NCBI RefSeq assembly: GCF_002407605.1
Contig: NZ_NXGV01000003.1
Coordinates: 406,890-470,889 of the forward strand
Direction: 5' to 3'
Origin: Marinobacter sp. ANT_B65
GTDB taxonomy: Bacteria; Pseudomonadota; Gammaproteobacteria; Pseudomonadales; Oleiphilaceae
DNA: 64,000 bases
Both the position numbers and the translations under genes were made by a program. Under the pieces are notes generated by a model. It was not told where the DNA came from, did not search any database, and worked only from the letters and a program-made list of their open reading frames with translations. Below are positions 10,210-18,998 of the stretch, in pieces (the first letter of the stretch is position 1; each line of letters starts with the position of its first letter).

Positions 10210-11685
10210 TCAGGGTTTCATCACAAGATAGATCGCTCTGCCTTGACGCACTATGCGAACCGAGACAACACGCCCCTCTGGCAAGGCTTTGACTGCCGCC
10301 CGGAAGTCCTCGACCGACGACACTGCCTTCCTGTTAATTTCGGTGATAACGTCCCGCTCACGTATGCCTGCATTATAGGCAGGCCCTCTGCCAACACTAG
10401 TCACAACTACGCCATCGGTTACGCCAATAGAGTCAGCCAGATCCGCAGGAAGAGGCTCAACCGACAGGCCCAGCGGCGCTGATGATGATTCGCCACTAGT
10501 GGAAGGTGCTTGCTGAGCCCCGCCTTCGTCTGGCAACTGGCCAATTTTTACGTCCAGCGTGATTTCTTTTCCACCCCGGAGAACGGTAAGGCGAGCCGTC
10601 TCACCTACCGGAGTGCGACCTACCATCGGAGGCAGGTCCGACGAGAGCTGGATATCATCTCCATCGTATTCAAGAACGATATCGCCGGACTGCAGACCTC
10701 CGTCCTCCGCCGGCGAGCCAGTCATAACCTCGGCAATCAACGCACCTCTCGGGCGCTTCAGCCCGAACGACTCCGCCAGATCACGATTTACTTCCTGGAT
10801 CAGAACACCCAGCCAGCCGCGGGAAACAACACCCTTATCGCGGATCTGGCGAAATACACTCATGGCATCATCAATGGGGATTGCAAACGAAACCCCCATA
10901 AAACCGCCAGAACGGGTATAGATCTGCGAGTTGATACCAATGACTTCACCGTCAAGATTAAACAGCGGGCCACCAGAATTCCCGGGATTAATAGCAACAT
11001 CGGTCTGAATAAACGGCACATAGTTTTCTGAAGGCAGTGAACGGCCCAGGGCACTGACAATGCCTGCCGTAACCGTGTAATCAAAACCAAAAGGCGAGCC
11101 TATCGCGAACACCCACTCACCAACCTTGAGATTTTTGGAACTGCCTGTTTTTACAACCGGCAGATCATCTCCATTCTCTATTTTCAAAACGGCCATATCC
11201 GATCGCGGATCGGTACCAACCAGAGTTGCCGGCAATTCACGGCGATCGTTAAGCCGGACGATAATCTCATCGGCGCCTTCGACCACATGATTATTGGTCA
11301 ATACATAGCCATCAGCAGACACGATAAAACCTGACCCCATGGAGCGTCGCGGCTGAGCCCCGCCTGGTGACCCGCCAAAGGGCGACTGGTGACCACGGAA
11401 AAACTCCTGGAAAAATTCCGGCAACTGCTCGAGCTGGCGTTCATCAAAAGGCAGCCCCTGAAAACGGGCATTACCAGTACTGGGAGTACTGGTGGTGCTT
11501 ATATTCACAACCGCGTCCGCATTTTCCTCAACCAGATCGGTAAAATCAGGCAGCCCCCGGGCGAAGCCTGCCTGACTCCAGGCAGTCATCAGTATAGCGG
11601 CCAGCAGCAGCAGCAAATAAGCCGGCACCCTCTGAATGAGTGATGCCGGGGAAAACCGGGTAATCGCTGTTGTCGTTCTCAGCAT
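10210..11685 (-). CDS. mucD: Periplasmic serine protease MucD (DegP/HtrA family)
   Basis: MucD is an HtrA-type protease and chaperone for misfolded envelope proteins, and in Pseudomonas it restrains sigma-E activation. The 491-residue precursor has a signal peptide (hydrophobic stretch about 22-36, likely cut after an Ala near residue 42). The catalytic triad is His133 (TNNHVVEG), Asp163 (SDMAVLKI) and Ser237 (NPGNSGGP). Two C-terminal PDZ domains follow, at about 275-375 and 395-490. AGGGG about eight bases before the ATG is a good ribosome binding site. It is the last gene of the rpoE cluster, 18 bp after rseC, and is followed by a strong terminator. Confidence 0.95.
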   Translation of the reverse strand: MLRTTTAITRFSPASLIQRVPAYLLLLLAAILMTAWSQAGFARGLPDFTDLVEENADAVVNISTTSTPSTGNARFQGLPFDERQLEQLPEFFQEFFRGHQSPFGGSPGGAQPRRSMGSGFIVSADGYVLTNNHVVEGADEIIVRLNDRRELPATLVGTDPRSDMAVLKIENGDDLPVVKTGSSKNLKVGEWVFAIGSPFGFDYTVTAGIVSALGRSLPSENYVPFIQTDVAINPGNSGGPLFNLDGEVIGINSQIYTRSGGFMGVSFAIPIDDAMSVFRQIRDKGVVSRGWLGVLIQEVNRDLAESFGLKRPRGALIAEVMTGSPAEDGGLQSGDIVLEYDGDDIQLSSDLPPMVGRTPVGETARLTVLRGGKEITLDVKIGQLPDEGGAQQAPSTSGESSSAPLGLSVEPLPADLADSIGVTDGVVVTSVGRGPAYNAGIRERDVITEINRKAVSSVEDFRAAVKALPEGRVVSVRIVRQGRAIYLVMKP

Positions 11686-11703
11686 GTCAGAATCCCCTGA
11701 ATA

Positions 11704-12171
11704 TCATGTTAGCGAGTCTGAAGGAGAAACCACCCCGGCCGGAATACGGTTAACCCGGAGTAGAATCGGTTCATAGTTGCCGATGTTCCGGCACTGCAAT
11801 TGCCGGCTTATCAAAAAGCCTGAAGCAAGACCTGCAACAGCTCCCGACATAGCCGCAAGATCACTACCACCCGACAGGTAGTGCCCGAACACACTGGCAA
11901 CCACCATGAGCAGTAAAGGAAGCGCATATACCAGTAACGAAGCGCCAAGTAGTGCACTTTCGTCGATGCCGAGTGTCACTTCTTCGCCAACACTGGCATT
12001 CGTGGAATTAACGACCCGCACCTGATTAGCCCGGCCACCTGAAGCCGAAGCCAGTACTTTCTGCCCGCAGCCATGACGTGCAGTACAGCTCTGGCAGGCA
12101 CTGGCGCGAATGGTCTGGACCCAGGCGTGCTCACCCGTAACGGCAACGACTTTTCCTGTCTCGGTAATCAC
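11704..12171 (-). CDS. rseC: Sigma-E regulator RseC/MucC
   Basis: RseC/MucC is an inner-membrane protein encoded in sigma-E operons. It has a mild effect on the sigma-factor pathway and is also linked to SoxR reduction. The 155-residue protein has an N-terminal cytoplasmic part with four cysteines (CQSCTARHGCGQKV plus the first Cys). Two transmembrane helices follow, at about residues 80-100 and 105-123. The cysteine pattern is that of the RseC family. Its start overlaps the rseB stop by four bases. Confidence 0.93.
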   Translation of the reverse strand: MITETGKVVAVTGEHAWVQTIRASACQSCTARHGCGQKVLASASGGRANQVRVVNSTNASVGEEVTLGIDESALLGASLLVYALPLLLMVVASVFGHYLSGGSDLAAMSGAVAGLASGFLISRQLQCRNIGNYEPILLRVNRIPAGVVSPSDSLT

Positions 12172-13211
12172 ATGTCACCCGCACCCAGCGCAAAAGCCTT
12201 ATTTATCTGTACCGAGTCAGCAACCTGGCGGGCCGCCACTGGCGGTATCTCACCCACAACAGTTACCCGGAATACGCCATTTTCGCTTTGCAGGTTACGC
12301 ATGTAGATGGTTGTCGCACCCACACGGGAGGCCCCTATGGGCATATTGACTCGGCCTGCAGGCTCGACAAATACAGAGAAGGCTGCCAACCCGTCGGAAA
12401 AAGCGACCACCTGCCCTTTTCCTGAAACAGGTGCCGCAGCAGGCTCAAAACCTTCCGGGCGCCAGCCTAGGCTCCACCCTTGCATCCGCGGTACTTTTGA
12501 AAATTCATCCTGTGAACCAGAGGCCCGACCATGCTCATTCAGGGTGCGGGAGATTTCACGACCCTCGGTTCGGATTTCAAACTCACTGTCAGCAATATCT
12601 TCTGTAATCTCGAGACTGGTGAACTGAAAATGCTCCAGCACTTCGCCACCAGATGAACGCACATGGCTTTTTATCAAAAGCCCGGTAGACTTTTCCAGCC
12701 ACAAGCGGTGACTGTAACGGCTCTGGTCTTTCGCAGTCAGTGCTACCGCAACCACATCATAGCCAGCAATCCGGTCTTCGCCTTTAAGCTCTGCACGATA
12801 CCAGCGGCTCAGGGGCGTCAGCTGGCTGCTAAATGCTTCTGCAAAAGTGCCAGAAGGAATAACCTGCTCAAGGTTTACCCTGCCTTGCTCCGGGAGCACG
12901 CAGACCACCTTCATCCCCCGGCGAACAATCTCCCCACTGCCTCCGTCCTGCAAAACCAGGCGCTCTTCTACGATGCCATTACGATAGCGATGAGCAATCT
13001 GCATCGAGTGCACACTGGAGCCCCGGGCATATACAAACACACCTCTATAGGACGTCATATTAAGGGCGGGCCCCAGCCTTTCAAGCCAGTAGACTGCAGT
13101 TTTATCGCCAGCAGCCGCAGATGCCGACATAATCATCAACAGCAAAAATGCAAGGAGCCAACGCAACGACAGATCTGTCGGGCTCAGGCCGAAATACCGG
13201 GCTTTGCTCAT
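12168..13211 (-). CDS. rseB: Periplasmic sigma-E regulator RseB/MucB
   Basis: RseB binds the periplasmic part of RseA and shields it from DegS cleavage until mislocalised lipopolysaccharide or porin signals arrive. The protein has a signal peptide (LLAFLLLMIMSASAAAG). A LolA-like large domain (ALNMTSYRGVFVYARG onward) and a small C-terminal domain follow. The frame allows a start at 13223, but the ATG at 13211 has GAGGG six bases upstream and gives a normal 347 residues, so I chose it. It sits between rseA and rseC. Confidence 0.94.
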   Translation of the reverse strand: MSKARYFGLSPTDLSLRWLLAFLLLMIMSASAAAGDKTAVYWLERLGPALNMTSYRGVFVYARGSSVHSMQIAHRYRNGIVEERLVLQDGGSGEIVRRGMKVVCVLPEQGRVNLEQVIPSGTFAEAFSSQLTPLSRWYRAELKGEDRIAGYDVVAVALTAKDQSRYSHRLWLEKSTGLLIKSHVRSSGGEVLEHFQFTSLEITEDIADSEFEIRTEGREISRTLNEHGRASGSQDEFSKVPRMQGWSLGWRPEGFEPAAAPVSGKGQVVAFSDGLAAFSVFVEPAGRVNMPIGASRVGATTIYMRNLQSENGVFRVTVVGEIPPVAARQVADSVQINKAFALGAGDM

Positions 13212-13232
13212 GAACACCCTCATTTCTTGATA

Positions 13233-13817
13233 TCAGTAGCTGCCATTGGCGCTGACCAGGCGGGCATAGCCCATCGATCCCTGCCCGGCACCCACACTGT
13301 TATGTTGAGCATGCTCCAGCAGATAGCGGCTCATATACTCCCACTGCTCTTCATCAAGCCCCTGCAGGGCAACTTCCTGAACCGGCGCATCCTCTCCGGC
13401 AGCAACAGAACTGACAGCTTCAGCACCCGGCAGTTCCGCTGCAGGTGCGGAGGCCAAAGCATCGGGGGACACTTCGCCACTCTCCCAGCCTGCGCCAGCA
13501 CCAAACCCTACAACCAACGCGACGGCGACCATGGCCACTGCCGGCCATTGCCAGCGCCGCGATGCCTCATGAATCGGCGATTTATCCGGCGCCTGCGACC
13601 TTGCGCGACCATCCAGTTCCGCGCGAACAGCCGTACTCACATCAACGCCATCTGCCGGTGACTGACCACGGTGCATCAGGTCATGAATACCCTGCCACCT
13701 TTGCCACTGATCGCGTATTTCTGCCTGATCCTCATGGGACAACAGGCGTCGGACCGAAAGTTCGTCGGCTTCATCGTCCATCATGGCAGACAATGTTTCT
13801 CTGAGACGATCATCCAT
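13233..13817 (-). CDS. rseA: Anti-sigma factor RseA/MucA
   Basis: RseA/MucA is a single-pass inner-membrane protein that sequesters sigma-E and releases it after regulated proteolysis. The N-terminal cytoplasmic domain contains LRETLSAMMDDEADELSVRRLL, typical of the RseA N-terminal family. One transmembrane helix (about residues 90-110) separates it from a periplasmic domain of about 85 residues. A TTG at 13832 lies in frame, but the ATG at 13817 has AAGG about eight bases upstream and gives 194 residues. The reading frame is intact, with no sign of the truncations seen in mucoid Pseudomonas. Confidence 0.94.
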   Translation of the reverse strand: MDDRLRETLSAMMDDEADELSVRRLLSHEDQAEIRDQWQRWQGIHDLMHRGQSPADGVDVSTAVRAELDGRARSQAPDKSPIHEASRRWQWPAVAMVAVALVVGFGAGAGWESGEVSPDALASAPAAELPGAEAVSSVAAGEDAPVQEVALQGLDEEQWEYMSRYLLEHAQHNSVGAGQGSMGYARLVSANGSY

Positions 13818-13832
13818 AGGATGCACCTTCAA

Positions 13833-14576
13833 TTACGTCACGGAATGATTAAGCAGAGGCCCAAGGTGCCGGTCAACGGCATCTCTGGCCCGAAAAATAC
13901 GCGAGCGCACAGTCCCGATGGGACATTCCAGAATCCGTGCAATATCTTCATAGCTGAGCCCGTCATATTCCCGCAGCAGAAATGCTGACCGCAGCTCCTC
14001 TGGCAGACTGGCGATGGCATTGCTTAACTCGGCCTTCAACTGGTCGCGCTGAAGCAGACTCTCCGGCGAAGCGATATCACGCAACCGCCGACCATCATCA
14101 AAATTCTCGGCTTCCGCAGAATCTGCACTGCCCTGGGGCCTGCGATTACGGGACTCCAGATGATTTTTTGCGGTATTTACCGCAATACGATAAAGCCAGG
14201 TATAAAAGGCGCTATCACCACGAAAGCGATCTATGGCGCGATAGGCCTTGATAAACGTTTCCTGGGTCAGGTCCATGACCTCCTGGCTATCGTAGACGTA
14301 CCGACTGATGATCGAAGCGACTCTTGACTGATATTTAACCACCAGAAGGTCAAACGCTGCGCGATCCCCGTTCCGGACCTTGCGAACAAGTTGCAGATCT
14401 GTCTGGCTATCTGGCTGCTCAGCCTGTTTCTGGTCGTTATCGGGTGCCATGGACGATATGCCGGTACGCTCTGGTTTCATGGCCAGTTTACCGGCCGATA
14501 CGAGTTTCTGATGGTTCATACTCACTGTCCGGCGCCCGTTTATGGAAACGACGACTCCACCTGCAAGGCGAGTCAT
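13833..14576 (-). CDS. rpoE: Extracytoplasmic sigma factor sigma-E (RpoE/AlgU)
   Basis: This is the envelope-stress sigma factor of the ECF family. Region 2 (FDLLVVKYQSRVASIISRYV and LTQETFIKAYRAIDRFRGDS) and region 4 (LREYDGLSYEDIARILECP then GTVRSRIFRARDAVD) are both clear. The frame is open for 247 residues. The family has about 193-205, and the ATG at 14450 gives 205 residues, so the true start is probably there, although no upstream ATG or this one has a strong ribosome binding site. Expression is probably autoregulated through the sigma-E-like promoter at 14589-14616. It is the first gene of rpoE-rseA-rseB-rseC-mucD. Confidence 0.95.
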   Translation of the reverse strand: MTRLAGGVVVSINGRRTVSMNHQKLVSAGKLAMKPERTGISSMAPDNDQKQAEQPDSQTDLQLVRKVRNGDRAAFDLLVVKYQSRVASIISRYVYDSQEVMDLTQETFIKAYRAIDRFRGDSAFYTWLYRIAVNTAKNHLESRNRRPQGSADSAEAENFDDGRRLRDIASPESLLQRDQLKAELSNAIASLPEELRSAFLLREYDGLSYEDIARILECPIGTVRSRIFRARDAVDRHLGPLLNHSVT

Positions 14577-14588
14577 CCATCAGCGAAA

Positions 14589-14616
14589 ATAGACAGCAAG
14601 CGTAAAGTTTAGTTCA
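14589..14616 (-). promoter_or_regulatory. Predicted sigma-E promoter of rpoE
   Basis: On the minus strand TGAACTA is followed after exactly 15 bases by GTCTAT. The established sigma-E pattern is GGAACTT, 15-16 bases, GTCTAA, so five of seven and five of six positions agree, including the AAC core. It lies in the short nadB-rpoE divergent region and points at rpoE, as expected for autoregulation. Confidence 0.7.
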
Positions 14617-14631
14617 ATACACCTCTACATT

Positions 14632-16257
14632 ATGGCCCGCGATAACGACCCGATGCCACAGTCCTATGAATATGATGTTCTCATTATCGGCAGCGGCGCT
14701 GCCGGCCTGACCGTTGCGCTCAACCTTCCTGGGCACCTGAAGGTGTGCGTTGTCAGCAAAGCAGCCATCAGCAGCGGAGCGACCCTCTGGGCTCAAGGCG
14801 GTATCGCTGCAGTTCTGGATGACAAGGATTCCACCGAAAACCATGTGCAGGATACCCTTGCGGCGGGCGGTGGTCTGTGCAATGAAGACGCCGTGCGCTT
14901 TACTGTGGAACACAGCAAGGAGAGCATTGAGTGGCTTATTGGCACCGGGGTTGATTTTACCCGGGACACAGACGCTCAACTCCACCTTACCCGCGAAGGC
15001 GGCCACAGCCACCGGCGCATTATTCATGCAGCTGATGCAACCGGGCATGCAGTGTCCACAACCCTGACTGCTCAGGCACAGGCCCGCCCCAACATCGAAC
15101 TCATGTCGGGAAGAGTTGCTGTGGATCTGATTACCAACCGCAAGCTCGCACTTCCAGGCAACCGATGCGTCGGCGCTTACATACTGAACCTCGAAGATAA
15201 TCATGTAGAGCTGTTCCGGGCACGCTTCACGGTAATTGCCACCGGCGGAGCCTCCAAGGCATACCGCTACACTACCAATCCCGACGGAGCATCCGGGGAT
15301 GGAATCGCCATGGCCTGGCGAGCTGGCTGTCGTGTTGCCAACATGGAGTTCAACCAGTTCCACCCCACGTGCCTGTATCACCCTCACGCAAAATCATTCC
15401 TGATTTCCGAAGCCGTCCGGGGGGAAGGCGGGCTGCTGAAACTGCCGGACGGCTCCCGCTTCATGGACAACTTTGACAAGCGTGGAGAACTGGCGCCGCG
15501 GGATATAGTGGCCCGAGCCATAGACCACGAGATGAAACGGCTGGGCGCAGATCACCTGTATCTGGACATAAGCCACAAACCAGTGGATTTCATTCGGCAT
15601 CATTTCCCGACCATTTACGAGAAGTGCCTTGAATTTGGCATCGACATTACCCGGGATCCCATTCCAGTGGTGCCAGCCGCACATTACACCTGCGGCGGCA
15701 TTGTCAGCGATGAACGGGCACGAACAGACATTAATCAGCTTTATGTTGTAGGCGAAGCCGGATTTACCGGGCTTCATGGCGCCAACCGCATGGCCAGCAA
15801 CTCGTTACTGGAGTGCCTGGTATACGGCCGGGCTGCCGCCGCCGACATTACACGCAGGGAAGCAGACATCCCCCCTCCACCTGAAGCTCCTCCATGGGAC
15901 GAAAGTAAGGTAAGAGACTCTGATGAAGACGTTGTAATTTCTCACAACTGGGACGAGCTACGTCACTTCATGTGGGACTATGTTGGCATAGTCCGCACTA
16001 CAAAACGCCTGCAGAGAGCCAAACACCGGGTAGACCTGCTCTCCCGGGAAATCGGGGAGTTTTACAGCAACTACAGAGTAACCAACGACCTTCTGGAACT
16101 CAGGAACCTGGTAACCGTATCCGACCTTATTATCTGCGCCGCGATGCAGCGCAAGGAAAGCAGAGGCCTTCACTACACCCTGGATTATCCGGGACTGCTT
16201 CCTGAAGCCCGTGATACTGTACTGGTACCCACAACCTACAGAACCCCCTCTCCGTAA
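14632..16257 (+). CDS. nadB: L-aspartate oxidase NadB
   Basis: NadB oxidises L-aspartate to iminoaspartate, the first step of de novo NAD synthesis. The 541-residue flavoprotein starts with the FAD-binding [13 protein letters not shown] motif at about residues 22-34. It contains [28 protein letters not shown] and the FAD-contacting [21 protein letters not shown], typical of the fumarate reductase/aspartate oxidase group. It is transcribed away from rpoE, the same arrangement as in Pseudomonas. A Met seven residues downstream (14653) is an alternative start; neither has a good ribosome binding site. Confidence 0.96.
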   Translation: MARDNDPMPQSYEYDVLIIGSGAAGLTVALNLPGHLKVCVVSKAAISSGATLWAQGGIAAVLDDKDSTENHVQDTLAAGGGLCNEDAVRFTVEHSKESIEWLIGTGVDFTRDTDAQLHLTREGGHSHRRIIHAADATGHAVSTTLTAQAQARPNIELMSGRVAVDLITNRKLALPGNRCVGAYILNLEDNHVELFRARFTVIATGGASKAYRYTTNPDGASGDGIAMAWRAGCRVANMEFNQFHPTCLYHPHAKSFLISEAVRGEGGLLKLPDGSRFMDNFDKRGELAPRDIVARAIDHEMKRLGADHLYLDISHKPVDFIRHHFPTIYEKCLEFGIDITRDPIPVVPAAHYTCGGIVSDERARTDINQLYVVGEAGFTGLHGANRMASNSLLECLVYGRAAAADITRREADIPPPPEAPPWDESKVRDSDEDVVISHNWDELRHFMWDYVGIVRTTKRLQRAKHRVDLLSREIGEFYSNYRVTNDLLELRNLVTVSDLIICAAMQRKESRGLHYTLDYPGLLPEARDTVLVPTTYRTPSP

Positions 16258-16292
16258 AGAAAGGGGCCAAAAGAGTAACCAAGAGAGAAACT

Positions 16293-16565
16293 ATGCAAGA
16301 CACCCAACCCCTAGCGGATAACTCGGATTTCAACCGTCTCTGGTGGCATAGCCGCCGCGGCATGCTGGAACTCGACGTCCTGCTGATTCCGTTTCTGGAA
16401 AAAGCCTACCGGGATTTGGACAAGGAAGACCAGGATCGCTACGAAAAGCTTCTGGTCTGCGAAGATACTGACATGTTCGAGTGGTTCATGCAGCGCAGCC
16501 GCCCCGATGACCCTGATCTCCAGCGCATCGTGGACATCATTCTTGCCCGTGTCCAGCCGGATTGA
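16293..16565 (+). CDS. sdhE: FAD assembly factor SdhE
   Basis: SdhE assists covalent attachment of FAD to succinate dehydrogenase and fumarate reductase flavoproteins. The 90-residue protein has the RGMLELD motif (family RGxxE) near residue 23 and the expected YEKLLVCEDTDMFEWFM segment. It was formerly called the antitoxin CptB/YgfY. It is immediately followed by, and overlaps, a ygfX-like gene, as in Escherichia coli. Its place next to nadB, another FAD enzyme, fits. Confidence 0.94.
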   Translation: MQDTQPLADNSDFNRLWWHSRRGMLELDVLLIPFLEKAYRDLDKEDQDRYEKLLVCEDTDMFEWFMQRSRPDDPDLQRIVDIILARVQPD

Positions 16566-17010
16566 TATTGAACTGTCGCGCTGTGTCGGGGCCGGCTGCC
16601 TGGCAGCTACCCCGTGGTTAGCAGCCAGCGCCTTCGTGTTGATTGCTGGCGCCGCCGGTCACAAATGGATGTACGTACTGGCCCTGCCAGCTTTAATCGG
16701 CGCGGGATTCCAGTTCCGGCTTAATGGATTACTGGCAGGCCCGTCCGCCGTTCTGGGACTGCGCCAGGATCAGGGCACCCTCTATGCACGCCTTGGCAAT
16801 GGCCAGACCGTGGCGGTGAACGCCAGTCCTTCAAGCCGTATTTGCTCAAAAGCCGCACTCTTGAAACTGCACCCAACCACCTCCAGATATTCCACATATC
16901 CGGTTGTGTTACTCTCCTGCAAAGGGATTACCGGTAACGTATCCGAAGATCAGTTTCGCCGGCTGAGAATGTGGTTCCGACTGGGCCGCACTCAGCAATC
17001 ATTTGAATAG
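16549..17010 (+). CDS. YgfX-like membrane protein
   Basis: This protein of about 153 residues is encoded directly after sdhE, in the place of ygfX (CptA). It has a short N-terminus, two hydrophobic segments (about residues 18-34 and 36-52) and a soluble C-terminal part, the YgfX layout. I chose the GTG at 16549, which overlaps sdhE by 17 bases. An ATG at 16507 would overlap by 59 and add residues that do not look like the family. YgfX has been proposed to affect FtsZ and MreB or succinate dehydrogenase assembly; its role here is unknown. Sequence similarity to the family is weak by eye. Confidence 0.75.
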   Translation: MSSRIDIELSRCVGAGCLAATPWLAASAFVLIAGAAGHKWMYVLALPALIGAGFQFRLNGLLAGPSAVLGLRQDQGTLYARLGNGQTVAVNASPSSRICSKAALLKLHPTTSRYSTYPVVLLSCKGITGNVSEDQFRRLRMWFRLGRTQQSFE

Positions 17011-17032
17011 CCTTCTGCCCGGAGTTTTTCCC

Positions 17033-18043
17033 ATGACTGGCATAGAAACACCCGTTTCAGCCACGCCTGCTTACACATCCGCCGAGTTTCCGCCGCCGGC
17101 TTCGGGCAGTATTCTGCTAACCAACCGCGTTCTGGTCCGAATCTCGGGCCCGGGCACTGACAAGTTCCTGCAAGGTCAGCTTAGTCAGAGCCTTGATGAC
17201 GTCAAAGCAGGCTCATCTCCCCGTGCAGCCGGAGCGACACCAAAAGGGCGGGCGTACTGCCTCACGCGCCTGGTGCGCGATGGGGACGACGTCCTGATGG
17301 ACCTGCCCGCTGAGCTGGCAGAGCCCGTCATGACCCACTTACGCAAATACATCATGCTGTTCCGTGGCACTTCCATGGCGCTGCAAACGGAAAGCCATAT
17401 CACAGGGCTGCTAGGCGACGAAGCTGCATCAAGGGTTGGCGGAGAGGCACTGAACAGACTGGAATCACCCGGAGACACAATTGAACTGGACTCAGGCTTC
17501 CTGATCCGGACAGAAAGCACAGCTAATGGATTGTCCCGTTATGAGCTGTGGCAAACTGACGCAGGGTCCCCTGAACTGAAAGGCATCCCGGAGAAAACCC
17601 TCGCCGACTGGCAGGCATCCGAAATTGCGGCAGGAGTTACCATGCTGAGCACGACGACCAGTGAATCCTACGTACCACAAATGCTCAACTGGCAACATCT
17701 GGGAGGAATACACTTCAAAAAAGGCTGCTACACTGGTCAGGAAGTGATTGCCCGAATGCACTTTCTCGGGCAGCTCAAAAAGAGCCTGTTCCGTTTTCAT
17801 GCCGACAACATCGGCTTCGTACCGGCACCGGGAACACCGATAGTAGCGGGAGAGCGCTCAGTGGGAGAAGTCGTCAACGCGGTTGGTTTCAGCAACGGTT
17901 CCTGCGAACTGCTTGCGGTTGTCCGGCATGACGCTGCGGATGGCGAGCTGGCTCCGGAAGGCCACCCGGGGTCCCTTTTACAGCTGAAGCCGTTGCCTTA
18001 CAGTGTTACCGAGCGAGAAAGCAGCGCAAACAATGATACATAA
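17033..18043 (+). CDS. ygfZ: Folate-binding iron-sulfur cluster protein YgfZ
   Basis: YgfZ is a tetrahydrofolate-binding relative of GcvT that helps assemble or repair certain Fe-S enzymes such as MiaB. The family signature K-G-C-Y-x-G-Q is present as KKGCYTGQEVIARMHFLG at about residues 237-254. The N-terminal GcvT-like fold includes RISGPGTDKFLQGQLSQ. The frame begins at 17003, overlapping the preceding gene, but the ATG at 17033 has GGAG eight bases upstream and gives 336 residues. The last 30 or so residues are rich in charged and serine residues. Confidence 0.93.
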   Translation: MTGIETPVSATPAYTSAEFPPPASGSILLTNRVLVRISGPGTDKFLQGQLSQSLDDVKAGSSPRAAGATPKGRAYCLTRLVRDGDDVLMDLPAELAEPVMTHLRKYIMLFRGTSMALQTESHITGLLGDEAASRVGGEALNRLESPGDTIELDSGFLIRTESTANGLSRYELWQTDAGSPELKGIPEKTLADWQASEIAAGVTMLSTTTSESYVPQMLNWQHLGGIHFKKGCYTGQEVIARMHFLGQLKKSLFRFHADNIGFVPAPGTPIVAGERSVGEVVNAVGFSNGSCELLAVVRHDAADGELAPEGHPGSLLQLKPLPYSVTERESSANNDT

Positions 18044-18044
18044 G

Positions 18045-18077
18045 TTGACATCCAAAGCTGCCAGAATTTGCTATAAA
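18045..18077 (+). promoter_or_regulatory. Possible promoter for the HDOD gene
   Basis: TTGACA at 18045-18050 and an extended -10 (TGC TATAAA, 18069-18077) precede the HDOD gene. The 21-base spacer is longer than ideal, so the extended -10 may do most of the work. Confidence 0.4.
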
Positions 18078-18097
18078 TAGCGTTCATAATTATGACC

Positions 18098-18137
18098 TTC
18101 GGGGTGCCAGGCTCGCGCAATAACGCAACGCCCCGAA
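18098..18137 (+). promoter_or_regulatory. Inverted repeat in the 5' leader of the HDOD gene
   Basis: TTCGGGG at 18098-18104 pairs perfectly with CCCCGAA at 18131-18137, leaving a loop of 26 bases. It lies between the predicted promoter and the start codon, which is 25 bp downstream. There is no T-tract, so it is not an intrinsic terminator. It could shape leader RNA folding. Confidence 0.4.
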
Positions 18138-18162
18138 CTGACAAGCGGATCCGTACCGAACT

Positions 18163-18996
18163 ATGTCGAACATTGCTGAAACCATCAGAGCAGATCTCAC
18201 TGCTGCGATCGAAAACGACAAACTGATACTCCCTACACTGCCGGAAGCTGCGCTTCAGGTGCGCGATATTGCCGAGTCGGAAGACTCAGCCATAGGCGAC
18301 CTGGTTAAAGTTATCAGCAACGATACAGCACTTTCTGCCCGGATTATTCGCGTTTGCAATAGCCCGCTTTTCCGCGGGAACCGTGCAATTGAGAACCTGA
18401 ACATGGCAGTAAGCCGCCTCGGTATGGCTTACACCAGCAACCTGGCCATGGGCCTGGCAATGCAGCAAATGTTCCAGGCAACCTCCGACATGATTGACCA
18501 ACGCCTGCGCGCGACATGGCAAACCAGTACCGAAGTGGCCGGCGTATGTCATGTACTCGCCCAGCATTACACAAAGCTGAAGCCTGACCAGGCTACTCTG
18601 GCCGGTCTGGTACACCTGATTGGCGTACTGCCCATACTACGTTATGTAGAAGATGAAGATGTGCAGATCAGCAGTACAATGCTGGACCAGATCATTGAAG
18701 ATCTCCACCCGCGAATCGGTACGGCCATTCTCAAGAAATGGGATTTTCCTAAAGATCTTCAGAACGTGCCTATGGACTACGCCAACTTCCAGAGAGAGGT
18801 ACCTTCAGCCGACTACGCAGATTTGGTCATGCTGGCCAACCTTCAGTTGGTTGCCGGATCCCAGCATCCATGGACAGAGATGGACTGGTCTGCAATCTCG
18901 GCTTTTGATCGCCTTGGCCTGGACCCGAATCTTGACATGAGTGAAGAGGAAGACCTGAACGCCCAAATGGAAGCCGCTATGGCCTTGCTGCAATAG
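18163..18996 (+). CDS. HDOD domain signalling protein
   Basis: This 277-residue protein consists almost wholly of an HDOD domain, a relative of the HD phosphohydrolases that has lost the metal ligands. LPTLPEAALQVRDIAESEDSAIGDLVKVISNDTALSARIIRVCNSPLF is the characteristic start (residues about 23-70). HDOD proteins act in bacterial signalling, motility and stress circuits, mostly without a known catalytic activity. No output domain is attached. It is the last gene of the plus-strand run and its stop lies two bases from the ung stop on the other strand. Confidence 0.88.
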   Translation: MSNIAETIRADLTAAIENDKLILPTLPEAALQVRDIAESEDSAIGDLVKVISNDTALSARIIRVCNSPLFRGNRAIENLNMAVSRLGMAYTSNLAMGLAMQQMFQATSDMIDQRLRATWQTSTEVAGVCHVLAQHYTKLKPDQATLAGLVHLIGVLPILRYVEDEDVQISSTMLDQIIEDLHPRIGTAILKKWDFPKDLQNVPMDYANFQREVPSADYADLVMLANLQLVAGSQHPWTEMDWSAISAFDRLGLDPNLDMSEEEDLNAQMEAAMALLQ

Positions 18997-18998
18997 GT

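Noticed and set aside
12663..13661. 332-codon open frame antisense to rseB and rseA
   Set aside because: It crosses two well-supported genes on the other strand and resembles no family.
14614..15387. Long open frame antisense to nadB
   Set aside because: nadB is a clear full-length enzyme on the other strand; the antisense product has no family features and no ribosome binding site.
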